DNA of 64,000 nucleotides from CAG-873 sp910578365 (lineage in GTDB: Bacteria; Bacteroidota; Bacteroidia; Bacteroidales; Muribaculaceae), in NCBI GenBank assembly GCA_951635545.1, contig OX620685.1, positions 558,001 to 622,000 on the forward strand, in the 5' to 3' direction. Under the pieces are notes generated by a model, which was not told the DNA's origin, searched no databases, and saw nothing but the letters and a program-made list of their open reading frames with translations. This document shows positions 7,384 to 15,826 of the stretch, piece after piece. A program made the position numbers and the translations under genes. Position 1 is the first letter of the stretch; each line of letters begins with the position of its first letter.

Positions 7384-9081
7384 TCAGAAGGCTATCTTCT
7401 CGACGGTGCTTTCGCCGTTCGACAGTATGGTTTTCACCATATGCACACCCTTGGCAAGGGCGGCGTTCTTAACCGAATTCTTATCTGTGGCCTGAAGCAC
7501 ACGGCGACCGTACAGGTCGTACACCTCGTAGCCTACAACCTCGGCTTTGAGGCCGTCGGCGGCTATGTTGTCCACACTGTTGGCAGCATTCATGTCGAAG
7601 TAATACGCATAGTACTGCACGGGGCTATTGTAATCCCAGTTGTTAATTGCCCAGGTCACAATCTTGCCCGCGTCGCGGCTGGCCACAGTCGCACCGCTGA
7701 TAAGCAGTTCGTCGTATATTGGGGCGTAGGTTTCGGGCTCATAGTCCACTTCCACAGTATGGGTCATGTTTTTTCGCATCCATTCGCCGTAATCGGGACG
7801 TAGATTATTAATGTAATCGTAGATGCTTATAAGTTCGCCGTCCTCGGTTTCGATATAGCCCTGCAGATTGCCGTCCATCACGGGAGTGGATGCCGTGATA
7901 CGTCCGTCGGCCAGAACCGACCATACCGAAAGGTTTTTCACATTGCCAAGAACTTCGTACTCGCCGGTGGCTATGTCGATGCGTGCCGGGAAGGTCAGTT
8001 GCGCCGACCATATATCGTCGGGATTCTCAAGTACAGTCAGAGTCGATGCCACTTTCTTGCCGTCAGGAGTAATCGACGAACTGTTGTACTGGAAGGACGG
8101 GAGCTTGGCTGTGAATTCCTCAAATACTGTAAAAAACTCTGCCACCTTATTGTTATACTCTTCGACAAGGGCATTCCATTCGTCGACTGCCTCGTTATAT
8201 TCGGCAATGGCCTCAGGGCTCAGATATTCGGCCACGTTGGGAAAAAGGTCGGAGTCGTAGCCACCATCAGCCCAGTCGTTCATAGCCTGAGTGTAGCTGT
8301 TGCGCATTTCGTCGGTCATATAGTCGATGGCTTCGGGCGACTTCGGCAGATTCTCAGGGTATTTTGGCCACTCCATGCCCTCGGGACGGAATTTGTTTTC
8401 CATCAGCAGGGTGTACGACCACTCGCCATTCTCATTCTAGGTATATATAATAGGTTCGTTGTACATACCTGAGTAATCGTGTACCTGGCCGGAGATGGTC
8501 TTGCCGTCGTCGCTGATTGTCACAGCCGTGATGTACTGTGCAGGACGGCTTGTGAAGTCGACATTGGGGCAAGGCAGCACATGATATTCGCCGTAGCCGT
8601 CGCCCTCGGCATCCCAGTACACCGGCAGCTGCATGGTTTCGGGACTGAAATCCGGCGCTACAAGATTGAGCGAACCGCATATACGCGAGCCGTCGGGTGT
8701 GATACCGTTGCAAAGCGACACACCTACACTGCCGGCGGTATGCAGATTGTACCACTTGCCCTCTTTCCAGTAGGCGGCATTAGTATCCAGCGAGGTCGAG
8801 GAAAGCACCACGCCGGTGTCGCTGATGATATTTCCCGAGCCCACACGATAGCTGTTACCGGAAAAGTTGCCTAAGTCGTCGTACGCCTTGTAGTCCCAGC
8901 GCTGACCGGTTTCAAGGTCTATGATCGACAGGTCTTCGTATGCGTTCGATACCATATATTTGCCGTTGGGCGACAAAAACTGGGCAGTGGCATTTTCGAT
9001 GATACACGGGCTTGCCGGAGGCTGTGCAAACACAGATACTGAGCCCAGAGCTGCGCTTAAAAGTAGTAGATTTTTTTTCAT
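7384..9081 (-). pseudogene. Secreted propeller-like protein gene interrupted by one in-frame amber codon
   Basis: The frame from ATG 9081 runs 214 residues with a signal peptide (MKKNLLLLSAALGSVSVFAQ), hits TAG at 8439-8437, then continues in the same frame for about 350 residues to 7384. The joined protein of about 565 residues has repeated strands such as SPNGKYMVSN, ITPDGSRICGS, VTISDDGKTISG and ITPDGKKVAS, reminiscent of beta-propeller repeats. Its C-terminus (YDLYGRRVLQ ... KTILSNGESTVEKIAF) is sorting-domain-like. One base change explains the break. Alternatives are stop readthrough, or re-initiation at the ATG at 8403. The terminator has been displaced by ISAs1. Confidence 0.75.
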
Positions 9082-9226
9082 TTACTATAGCTTTTGATTC
9101 GTAAGTGAATACATATAAGCAGTCAATTTTTTCAAATCAATAGTAATCAGTTACAAATTAAATACAAATTTTCAAATTATGCAAGTCAGCGCCCTATTTA
9201 TCTTCATCCTCTCATCAAAATGATTT

Positions 9227-10380
9227 ACGCGAGTTCGGGATAAGGAACACCATAAAAAAGTTGAATCGGCAGCTTAAAAAAGTTGCCGATTCTCTTGGTA
9301 ATATTACTGATATTTAGTAATTTAGAGGTACTAAACAATAAATACTGTATCATGATTACCGAAAGTAAAGTTACTGAAATTTTTTGTATTGCAGATGATT
9401 TCTGCAAAGAATTTGAGGGTGAGATGGCAAAAAATGCACTTCCGTCCACAACTGACACTCCAAAACGGAAAAGAAAGCGCATGATGTCGGATGCCGAGGT
9501 CATCACGATTCTGATCTGTTTCCACTTCAATTCGTACCGAAACTTCAAGCACTATTATCTGGGATGTGTGCGCATTCACTGGAAGCATCTGTTTCCGCAG
9601 ACATTCTCCTACAACCGCTTCGTGGAGGTCATGCCCCGATGTTTTGTGGCTATGACCATGTTCCTGCGACTTGCATGTTTCGGAGAGTGCACGGGAATAA
9701 GTTTTGTGGACAGCACCTGCATTCCGGTCATTCATAACAAGCGCCAGTTCAACATGAAAGTCTTCAAGGATATCGCGGCCAAGGGTAAGAGTACGATGGG
9801 ATGGTATGTAGGCTTCAAGCTGCATCTGCTATGTAACGAAAAAGGGGAACTGATCAACTTCGTATTGACACGTGCCAATGTGGACGACCGCAATGAGGCA
9901 GTCATCGACACACTGACTGACAGGGTATTTGGAAAACTATACGCTGACAAGGGATATATATCGCAGTCTCTTTTCGGGCATCTTTGGGATGATGGCATAC
10001 ATATTGTGACAGGTCTTCGCTCGAACATGAAACAGCGTCTCATGCCGTTCTATGACAGGATGATGCTTCGTAAAAGGAGCATCATCGAATCCATAAACGA
10101 CATGCTGAAGAATGTGGCGCAGCTCGTCCACTCCCGCCATCGTAGTGTACACAACTTCCTCATGAACCTGCTTGCGGCAATGGGGGCGTATTGTTTCTTC
10201 GCCACAAAGCCGGAAGTGAACTTCGACTTTGAGGTACCCGAGTCAAACGGGCAGCTTGTCCTCTGGGATTAACAACACCAAACTGTACAAATAAATCAGG
10301 CGACCTTGAAAGGCCGCCCAATACTCTATGTTGTCTTTTGCTTGGTTGAAAATCATAAAGTTCTTATCCCGAACTCGCGT
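9227..10380 (+). mobile_element. IS982-family insertion sequence, copy 1
   Basis: A 1154-bp element with terminal inverted repeats ACGCGAGTTCGGGATAAG at both ends and a 5-bp target duplication GATTT (9222-9226 and 10381-10385). It encodes one intact transposase. It is identical in length to the copy at 55907-57060, which lies in the opposite orientation. Its right end abuts the -33 box of the downstream GTPase gene. Confidence 0.92.
9352..10272 (+). CDS. IS982-family transposase
   Basis: A 306-residue protein starting MITESKVTEIFCIADDF. A longer frame from a TTG at 9283 is possible but starts in the element's end region. The DDE residues are visible as D in SFVDSTCIPV, D in LYADKGYIS and E in RSIIESINDML. 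The order and spacing match IS982/IS4-fold transposases. An identical protein is encoded by the copy at 56015-56935. Confidence 0.92.
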   Translation: MITESKVTEIFCIADDFCKEFEGEMAKNALPSTTDTPKRKRKRMMSDAEVITILICFHFNSYRNFKHYYLGCVRIHWKHLFPQTFSYNRFVEVMPRCFVAMTMFLRLACFGECTGISFVDSTCIPVIHNKRQFNMKVFKDIAAKGKSTMGWYVGFKLHLLCNEKGELINFVLTRANVDDRNEAVIDTLTDRVFGKLYADKGYISQSLFGHLWDDGIHIVTGLRSNMKQRLMPFYDRMMLRKRSIIESINDMLKNVAQLVHSRHRSVHNFLMNLLAAMGAYCFFATKPEVNFDFEVPESNGQLVLWD

Positions 10381-10382
10381 GA

Positions 10383-10414
10383 TTTGTAAAAACATAAAAA
10401 ATTAAGTAATTTTG
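10383..10414 (+). promoter_or_regulatory. Promoter of the COG0523 GTPase gene
   Basis: TTTG at 10383-10386, a 20-base spacer and TAATTTTG at 10407-10414 form a perfect consensus. The first three T of the -33 box belong to the IS982 target duplication, so the insertion fell exactly at the upstream edge of the promoter. Confidence 0.8.
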
Positions 10415-10434
10415 CCATGTAATTCAAATTGAAA

Positions 10435-11691
10435 ATGGCTAAACTAATCCCCGTGCTACTGCTGACCGGCTATCTCGGCAGTGGCAAGACCACTCTGCTC
10501 AACCGCATACTCAACAACCGACGCGGCATACGCTTTGCTGTAATAGTCAACGACATCGGCGAAATAAATATAGATGCCGAACTGATTCAGAAAGGCGGCA
10601 TCGTAGGCCAGGACGGCTCCGACGACCTTGTAGCCCTGCAGAACGGCTGCATCTGCTGCACTCTGAAAATGGACCTCATAAAGCAGATTACCGACATCAC
10701 CAACACTGGCCGATTCGACTACATTGTTATCGAAGCCAGCGGCATCTGCGAACCGGCTCCGATAGCTCAGACCATATGCACTATCCCGGCCATGGCCGGA
10801 CCCGACTTCAAAGGAACCCTGCCCCACCTCGACTGCATTGCCACTGTGGTCGACGCCCTGAGGCTGCAATCGGAGTTCGACTGCGGCGATAGCCTGCACC
10901 GCGACAATATCGACGACGAAGACATCGAAAACCTTATCATACAGCAAATAGAGTTCTGCAACATTATTCTGCTGAATAAAATCAGCGAGGTTACGCCTCA
11001 GCAGGCAGCACGCATCCGCGCCATAATCCGCGCCATACAGCCTAAAGCCAAAATCATAGCATGCGATTACTGCGACATTGACCTCGACCTGCTACTCGAC
11101 ACCGGCATGTTCGACTTCGAAGACGTGGCCACATCTGCCACATGGGTACGCGAAATCGAAGGCCCCAACCCCGACGACGAACACCACCACCATGAACATG
11201 AACATCACCATCATGAGCATGAGCATGAACATGAACACGAACATGAGCATGAACATGAAGAAGGCTGCGACGGAGGCGAGTACTGCCACTGCCACCACCA
11301 TCACCACGGAGAAGGAGAAGCTGAAGAATACGGTATCCAGACTTTTGTGTACTTCCGTCGACGTCCATTCGACCTCAACCGCTTCGACTATTTCTGCGAC
11401 AAGCAGTGGCCACGCAATATAATCCGCAGCAAAGGCGTAATATACTTTGCCGAAAACACCGACATGTCGTACCTCTTCGAGCAGGCCGGAGTGCAGAAAA
11501 AACTGCAGGAAGCCGGCTACTGGTTCGCAACCGCCCCCGAAGAAGAATTACAGCAAATGATGGCCAACAACCCGCGCCTGGCTGCCGACTGGGACCCCGA
11601 ATACGGCGACCGCATGATTAAACTCGTAATAATTGGCCAGCACCTCAATCGCCACGCCATAGAAAGCGCCCTCGACAACTGCCTCAAATGA
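10435..11691 (+). CDS. COG0523 (CobW-like) metal-chaperone GTPase with His/Glu-rich loop
   Basis: A 418-residue G3E-family GTPase; the ATG at 10435 is preferred over a TTG two codons earlier. The Walker A motif is GYLGSGKTT near residues 12-20, the metal-binding motif is GCICC near residue 73, and the base-recognition motif is LNKIS. A loop near residues 250-277 is almost pure His and Glu, followed by a Cys/His cluster (CDGGEYCHCHHHHH). The C-terminal CobW domain (FVYFRRRPFDLNRF) is present. Relatives hand zinc or another metal to client enzymes, often under zinc starvation; the exact metal cannot be read here. IS982 has replaced anything upstream of the promoter. Confidence 0.88.
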   Translation: MAKLIPVLLLTGYLGSGKTTLLNRILNNRRGIRFAVIVNDIGEINIDAELIQKGGIVGQDGSDDLVALQNGCICCTLKMDLIKQITDITNTGRFDYIVIEASGICEPAPIAQTICTIPAMAGPDFKGTLPHLDCIATVVDALRLQSEFDCGDSLHRDNIDDEDIENLIIQQIEFCNIILLNKISEVTPQQAARIRAIIRAIQPKAKIIACDYCDIDLDLLLDTGMFDFEDVATSATWVREIEGPNPDDEHHHHEHEHHHHEHEHEHEHEHEHEHEEGCDGGEYCHCHHHHHGEGEAEEYGIQTFVYFRRRPFDLNRFDYFCDKQWPRNIIRSKGVIYFAENTDMSYLFEQAGVQKKLQEAGYWFATAPEEELQQMMANNPRLAADWDPEYGDRMIKLVIIGQHLNRHAIESALDNCLK

Positions 11692-11868
11692 AAAAAGGAG
11701 CGCCGACAACGCTATCCCACACTTGGCTCGTAATTGTCCAGATTCGGCGAAGGAAAGGATTGCGTCGGCGCTCCTGAATTATATCGCACTTCAATGGGGG
11801 CGGTATACGTACATAATACCATCCGACGAGAGTGTGCAACCCGCAGTTGCAGACCCGGGGCGGCATCT
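11690..11868 (-). ncRNA. Candidate structured non-coding RNA A
   Basis: A perfect promoter (11874-11905) on the minus strand drives a region of about 175 bases without a convincing ORF. It contains hairpins TGCAAC/GTTGCA (11835-11851) and GGTAT/ATACC (11802-11820). It ends with a long stem AGGAGCGCCGAC/GTCGGCGCTCCT (11764-11775 with 11696-11707), followed by six T on the minus strand. The final hairpin loop contains CGAATCTGGACAATT, also found in candidate RNA B. The 3' end abuts the GTPase stop codon in antisense. No known family is recognised. Confidence 0.6.
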
Positions 11869-11873
11869 TATTG

Positions 11874-11905
11874 CAAAGATAAAAATAAAACAACGTATAC
11901 GCAAA
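11874..11905 (-). promoter_or_regulatory. Promoter of candidate RNA A
   Basis: On the minus strand, TTTG (11905-11902), a 20-base spacer and TATCTTTG (11881-11874) match the Bacteroidetes consensus exactly. Confidence 0.75.
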
Positions 11906-11981
11906 AAATTATTAAACATTTTAGAATTTTACGCTAAAAATCCATATCGCCGCTATATCAGTGTTAATACTTCGCGAAAAA

Positions 11982-12013
11982 TTTGGACATTTAGAAATTA
12001 AGTAGTAAATTTG
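11982..12013 (+). promoter_or_regulatory. Promoter of candidate RNA B
   Basis: TTTG at 11982-11985, a 20-base spacer and TAAATTTG at 12006-12013 are a perfect consensus. It diverges from the promoter of candidate RNA A. Confidence 0.75.
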
Positions 12014-12018
12014 TGACC

Positions 12019-12246
12019 TGAAGTTACGACACAACTTTATATCTACATAATAGAAAGCGTTTTAGTACGTCGCTTACACGAATCTGGACAATTCGATACC
12101 CAAGGCCGACCGCTACAAACGTTCATTTTAGCCGTATATATATCATTAGCATATATCCGACTTAGAGTGAGCTGTTTTCGCGTAATTCACTTGGGTGGCA
12201 GTCCAGAGCCAGTGTGAGGGAATACGCCAATCGGCTCACCTTTTTA
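12019..12246 (+). ncRNA. Candidate structured non-coding RNA B
   Basis: About 225 bases downstream of a perfect promoter, without a convincing ORF, ending at GCTCAC (12234-12239) and a T5 run. Three long-range helices nest in order: CTTACAC (12073-12079) with GTGTGAG (12212-12218), TCTGGAC (12083-12089) with GTCCAGA (12201-12207), and ACCCAAG (12098-12104) with CTTGGGT (12190-12196). Together they make a rod of about 21 bp with small internal loops. The 3' GCTCAC can pair with GTGAGC (12167-12172) or partly with GTGAG (12214-12218), so two alternative folds exist. 6S RNA is a possible relative by shape only. Confidence 0.6.
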
Positions 12247-12318
12247 TTATGTACCCGCAGGACATATCACTACAATAAATAATTAATCAATCGCGGAATA
12301 CACACACTGTTTTCACAA

Positions 12319-12346
12319 AGCCGCCTCGGGTATTTACGGGGCGGCT
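12319..12346 (+). terminator. Terminator hairpin split from its T-run by insertions
   Basis: AGCCGCCTCG (12319-12328) and CGGGGCGGCT (12337-12346) form a 10-bp stem. The T-run that belongs to it (CATTATTTTTTT) is now at 16681-16692, beyond an IS30 and an ISAs1 insertion. Confidence 0.6.
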
Positions 12347-12347
12347 C

Positions 12348-13534
12348 TGAAGATTCCAAATCGAAGTGCAAAACTTTGAGATGGGCATTAGTCGTTCTCC
12401 TCTCTCCTTCTGGCGAGGGGATGCCCAAGCGGCGGGGGCGGCCTAAACCGCCCCCAAGAGCGGACAGCAGCAGAACATACTGGCAATACAAAATAAAAAA
12501 GGAGACCGAAGTCTCCCTGAGATTAACTAACTTTGTATTGCTTATGTACAGACAATTAACCTCGCAGCAAAGGTCGCAAATTTTTGCCTTACTGCAAAGA
12601 AAGACTCAGAGAAAAGAAATCGCCCTCATAGTGGGGTGCAGTCAGTCAACGCTTTGTCGTGAACTGAAGCGCAATTCCACAACCAAAGGCAACTATCTGT
12701 GGAAAAAGGCTCATGCCAAAGCCCTTGAACGCAGAAAGCGCACCACATCCAACCAGAGGCTCGACAGCGTGTTGGTGTGGCGTATAAAACAGATGATTAT
12801 TGACCACCAATGGTCACCAGAACAAATTCGTGGCGTGTTGGCCAAGGAAGGTGTTTCCGTATCCATACAGACCATTTACAACATTATAAACGCTGATGAA
12901 AGCGGGATACTGCGCCGTCACCGCAGACATCCCAACTTCAGACGAAGACCAAAAGGCGAACGCAAACCCACTAAAGCCACCAACATACCAAACCGCACAA
13001 GCATACACGACAGACCGGCCGAGGCCGACGGCAGACGCTTTGGCGATTTTGAGATGGATCTTATTGTTGATGCCTACGGGCACGCGATTCTAGTGCTGCT
13101 TGAACGCATGACTGGCTTTGTGATGATGGAGAAACTACCTTACGGAAAAAGAGCCAAGCCATTGTCAAAGACTGTCGTGAGAATGCTGTACGCATACCGT
13201 AAATATCTTAAAACCATCACTACTGACAACGGCAGCGAGTTCGCGGCACACCTCGACATCACCGCCGGATTACGCATCAAAGGTCTTGATGATGTGACTG
13301 TTTACTTTGCCGACAGCTACTGCTCATGGCAGAAAGGAGCGGTCGAAAACATCAACAAACTCATCCGCCAATACATCCCCAAAAAGTCAAATTTCAATGA
13401 TTTCACTGACCTATACATCAAGAATGTCGCAAAGAAACTAAACCTCAGGCCACGGAAAAAACTCGGTTTCTCAAACCCGAAAACCGAGTTCTTCAAACAA
13501 ATCGCTAATTTTGCACTTGCCAGTTGAACCTGCG
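12348..13534 (+). mobile_element. IS30-family insertion sequence
   Basis: About 1187 bp with imperfect inverted ends that align without gaps (both contain AAGTGCAAAA at the same distance from the tip). It is flanked by a 15-bp direct repeat TTTACGGGGCGGCTC at 12333-12347 and 13535-13549, long for this family. The target is the 3' arm of a transcription terminator. It encodes one intact transposase. Confidence 0.82.
12544..13527 (+). CDS. IS30-family transposase
   Basis: A 327-residue protein starting MYRQLTSQQRSQIFALLQ; the longer frame from 12376 runs through the element's leader. The N-terminal helix-turn-helix (KEIALIVGCSQSTLCRELKRN) is typical of IS30. The catalytic DDE residues lie in GDFEMDLIV, TTDNGSEF and WQKGAVENINKLIRQYIPK, the last being the hallmark E-N-x-N block. 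The stop codon lies inside the right terminal repeat. Confidence 0.92.
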   Translation: MYRQLTSQQRSQIFALLQRKTQRKEIALIVGCSQSTLCRELKRNSTTKGNYLWKKAHAKALERRKRTTSNQRLDSVLVWRIKQMIIDHQWSPEQIRGVLAKEGVSVSIQTIYNIINADESGILRRHRRHPNFRRRPKGERKPTKATNIPNRTSIHDRPAEADGRRFGDFEMDLIVDAYGHAILVLLERMTGFVMMEKLPYGKRAKPLSKTVVRMLYAYRKYLKTITTDNGSEFAAHLDITAGLRIKGLDDVTVYFADSYCSWQKGAVENINKLIRQYIPKKSNFNDFTDLYIKNVAKKLNLRPRKKLGFSNPKTEFFKQIANFALAS

Positions 13535-13674
13535 TTTACGGGGCGGCTCCACACGGCTCTTTCATTTAAACTAAAATAAAAAGCATGACTTCCCCTACCC
13601 GGTTCATTGTGAATCGGGCAATATTCTGTGTCTGTCTGTCAACGAGTTATTCTGGTGTCAAAATCTTATTTTTT

Positions 13675-14243
13675 TCATTTTTGGCTTAAAAATCGCATCA
13701 GCCGAGTAAAGCTCATTGAGATATGTCTCATCAGTTCGGCTATGCCTTTATTCTTATCCGATCGTTTTTTGCGAAGTCCTTTCCATATTGAGAACACCGA
13801 GTAAACTATTCTCTGTATGGTGTCGAGGTTTCGGGCGGCTCTTGTCGACTTACGTTTTATATTGTCCTGCTGGAGATTGTAGTCCAGGCCCCAGTGCATG
13901 CTTTCTATCGACCAGTGGTTGCGCACGATGATTCCGAGCTTCGGAGTCTTCGTAGGCATACTGCTGACATACAGGCGTTTTTCCGAAGTGCGCATCCCTG
14001 TTGACTTTTTGACTGTAGATGATTCATACTCTATGATGGTCATGTTTCCGCCCCACTTCTCTTTGTCGGCGATAATGTCCAGTCCGTCATATACGCGGTA
14101 GGTTCTCGTCTCTATCCTGCCGTGGGCCAGTTCGGGACCTTCGGTGTAAGAATATACCGGTGTGTGTTCCACTAGCCTGTCCTCAATGCCGTATCGCAAT
14201 GACGGCTGGTTGGCTTTGAGTTCTATCAGAAAGTCACCCCCTT
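13675..14243 (-). pseudogene. ISAs1 transposase, C-terminal fragment
   Basis: It encodes the last about 190 residues of the ISAs1 transposase, from GGDFLIELKANQPSLRYG to the C-terminus, including the catalytic Glu in NHWSIESMHW. The frame is severed from its N-terminal half by IS110 at the codons for the KKGGDF segment. The remaining sequence is identical to copies 1 and 3. Confidence 0.9.
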
Positions 14244-14249
14244 CTATGT

Positions 14250-14588
14250 TGTATTCCAAAATTCTCGTTGAGATTTAGAAAAGATTAACGTTAAAAATCA
14301 ATTGCTTATATTTCTGTGCCGATTGTGTAGGCACAAAAGAGTCATGATCGAGGCCTCTGCCCCAATCAAATAACCGGCAATCGGTTAGAGCCCGAAATGC
14401 CTTGTAGTAAAAAAAGTCCTATCAGGCAAACTTCTATCAGTCACGCCCCATCGGGCTGACAGTTTACTTATTCAGCATAATAGGAAAGACGCCACAACCT
14501 TTCTTTTAGATGCAGCCAAGGCTCATCAAGGAGGCGAGAGTAGCCGTCTTACTGTATTTGCCTATAAGACTTTTGTGTGTCGCATTAT
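14250..14588 (-). ncRNA. Candidate bridge RNA region of the IS110 element
   Basis: The long non-coding 3' end contains several hairpins: TAACCG/CGGTTA (14371-14387), TGTGCC/GGCACA (14315-14335) and GTCACGCCC/GGGCTGAC (14440-14460, one bulge). IS110-family elements use a structured RNA from a non-coding end to pair with donor and target DNA; in the IS1111 subgroup it lies after the transposase. AAAGAAAG in this region (14506-14499, minus strand) equals the eight target bases directly flanking the insertion (15834-15827). Confidence 0.45.
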
Positions 14589-15659
14589 CTAACGGCATTC
14601 ATATCTGCGGTTTGATTTCAGTACGGAAAATATTATGTTGGAGAGCTTGCGGGCTATCCGGATTATGGCTTCCTGCGACTTCATTCCGCGAGTGCACAAT
14701 GCGCCGAACTTTGCGGAGAGTTCCGCGTCGTGCCGTATGGCTATCCATGAGGCCTCGACTATTTTTGGACCGAGGAATTTGTTTCCCCGGAAAGTCTTCT
14801 CACCGACGTATTCCTTGTCGCCGCTTGACGACATCATCGGCACGAGTCCGAGGAACGATGCGAACTGGCGCTGGTTACTGAAGCGACCGATGTCATCAAT
14901 CTCGGTAAGCAGGCTCATGGCAATTGTCGAACCAATGCCGGGAACCGACATCAGGATGCCGTATTTCTCGGCATACCTGTCGCTGCGCGCCAGCGAGCGC
15001 AATCTGCGGTTGACATCAAGGAGGCGTTCCCTGTAATGGAGTACCTCGGCAATGAGCAGGTCAAGCGAGACCCGGGTGTCGGAGAGCAACCGCACGTCAT
15101 TCTGCAACCACGTTATGAAACTTCTTGTCCAGTGGCGGTTGCTTCGGAAATATTCTTCGGGGTACTCCACGCCGTTGTTGTACAGCAGATGCTTGATTCT
15201 GGATTTTATGCCGCCGGAAAGCTTCACAATAGTGGCGCGGTGGCGTACCAGCGCACGGTCATCGAGGCTGTCCTTCGAGTGAATGTACACACTGCCGAGC
15301 TCGCCGCGCATAAGGGCTTTGGCCAGCTTTTTTGAATCCACCGGGTCTGACTTCGAGACCTTTTCCTTCTGGGTGGTCGGAACGTCAGCCGCATGTACCA
15401 CGGTGCATTTTATACCAAGCTCAGTCAGGGCATAATAGGTCGAGAAGCCCGAAAACCCCGTCTCGTAGGCTGCATGGTAGCTACCGTTAGGATAATGCTT
15501 GTTCAAATGTTCAAAGAGCTCTTTGGCCGAAGCCTTTTGAGTATGAGTGCGCATAAACCCAGAGGGGGTGAGCACCGTGACACTCCATGTTCTCAGATGG
15601 ACGTCAATACCAATAGAGATATTTTGTCCGCTGAAATCTTTTTTGTTACTTTGTACCAT
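14589..15659 (-). CDS. IS110-family DEDD transposase/recombinase
   Basis: A 356-residue protein. The N-terminal RuvC-like domain shows D in SIGIDVHLRTW, E in AAYETGFSG and the D-x-x-D pair in VSKSDPVDSKKLAKAL. The C-terminal domain (Transposase_20 type) shows ILMSVPGIGSTIAMSLL and FRGNKFLGPKIVEASW. This layout is specific to IS110/IS1111 recombinases, which move DNA guided by a bridge RNA. The length is normal and the frame is intact. Confidence 0.93.
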   Translation of the reverse strand: MVQSNKKDFSGQNISIGIDVHLRTWSVTVLTPSGFMRTHTQKASAKELFEHLNKHYPNGSYHAAYETGFSGFSTYYALTELGIKCTVVHAADVPTTQKEKVSKSDPVDSKKLAKALMRGELGSVYIHSKDSLDDRALVRHRATIVKLSGGIKSRIKHLLYNNGVEYPEEYFRSNRHWTRSFITWLQNDVRLLSDTRVSLDLLIAEVLHYRERLLDVNRRLRSLARSDRYAEKYGILMSVPGIGSTIAMSLLTEIDDIGRFSNQRQFASFLGLVPMMSSSGDKEYVGEKTFRGNKFLGPKIVEASWIAIRHDAELSAKFGALCTRGMKSQEAIIRIARKLSNIIFSVLKSNRRYECR

Positions 15660-15826
15660 AGACGTATCGGTTTTGCTGTTAATGTATTTTGCTTTTACAA
15701 ATTTACATGCAATTGCCCTTACGTCTATCTTTTCTCCTCACTCCTCTCGGGGGAAAGCCTTAGCGGCAAGGGGGCAGACAGCCCCCGTTGAGCGCCCCGT
15801 CAGCTAATCTGATGCAAACATAGTGA

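Larger units (their letters stand above)
14244..15826 (-). mobile_element. IS110-family insertion sequence
   Basis: A 1583-bp element inside ISAs1 copy 2. Comparison with the intact ISAs1 copies fixes both borders, with only CTT shared at the two junctions (14241-14243 and 15827-15829), consistent with a short core rather than a true target duplication. The termini share a short inverted CTATGTT sequence just inside the ends. It carries one transposase with about 345 bases of non-coding DNA after it and about 165 before it. Confidence 0.88.

Noticed and set aside
11696..11775. Inverted repeat as a miniature transposon (MITE)
   Set aside because: A promoter points into it and a T6 run follows on the same strand, so a terminal RNA hairpin explains it better; no target duplication is visible.
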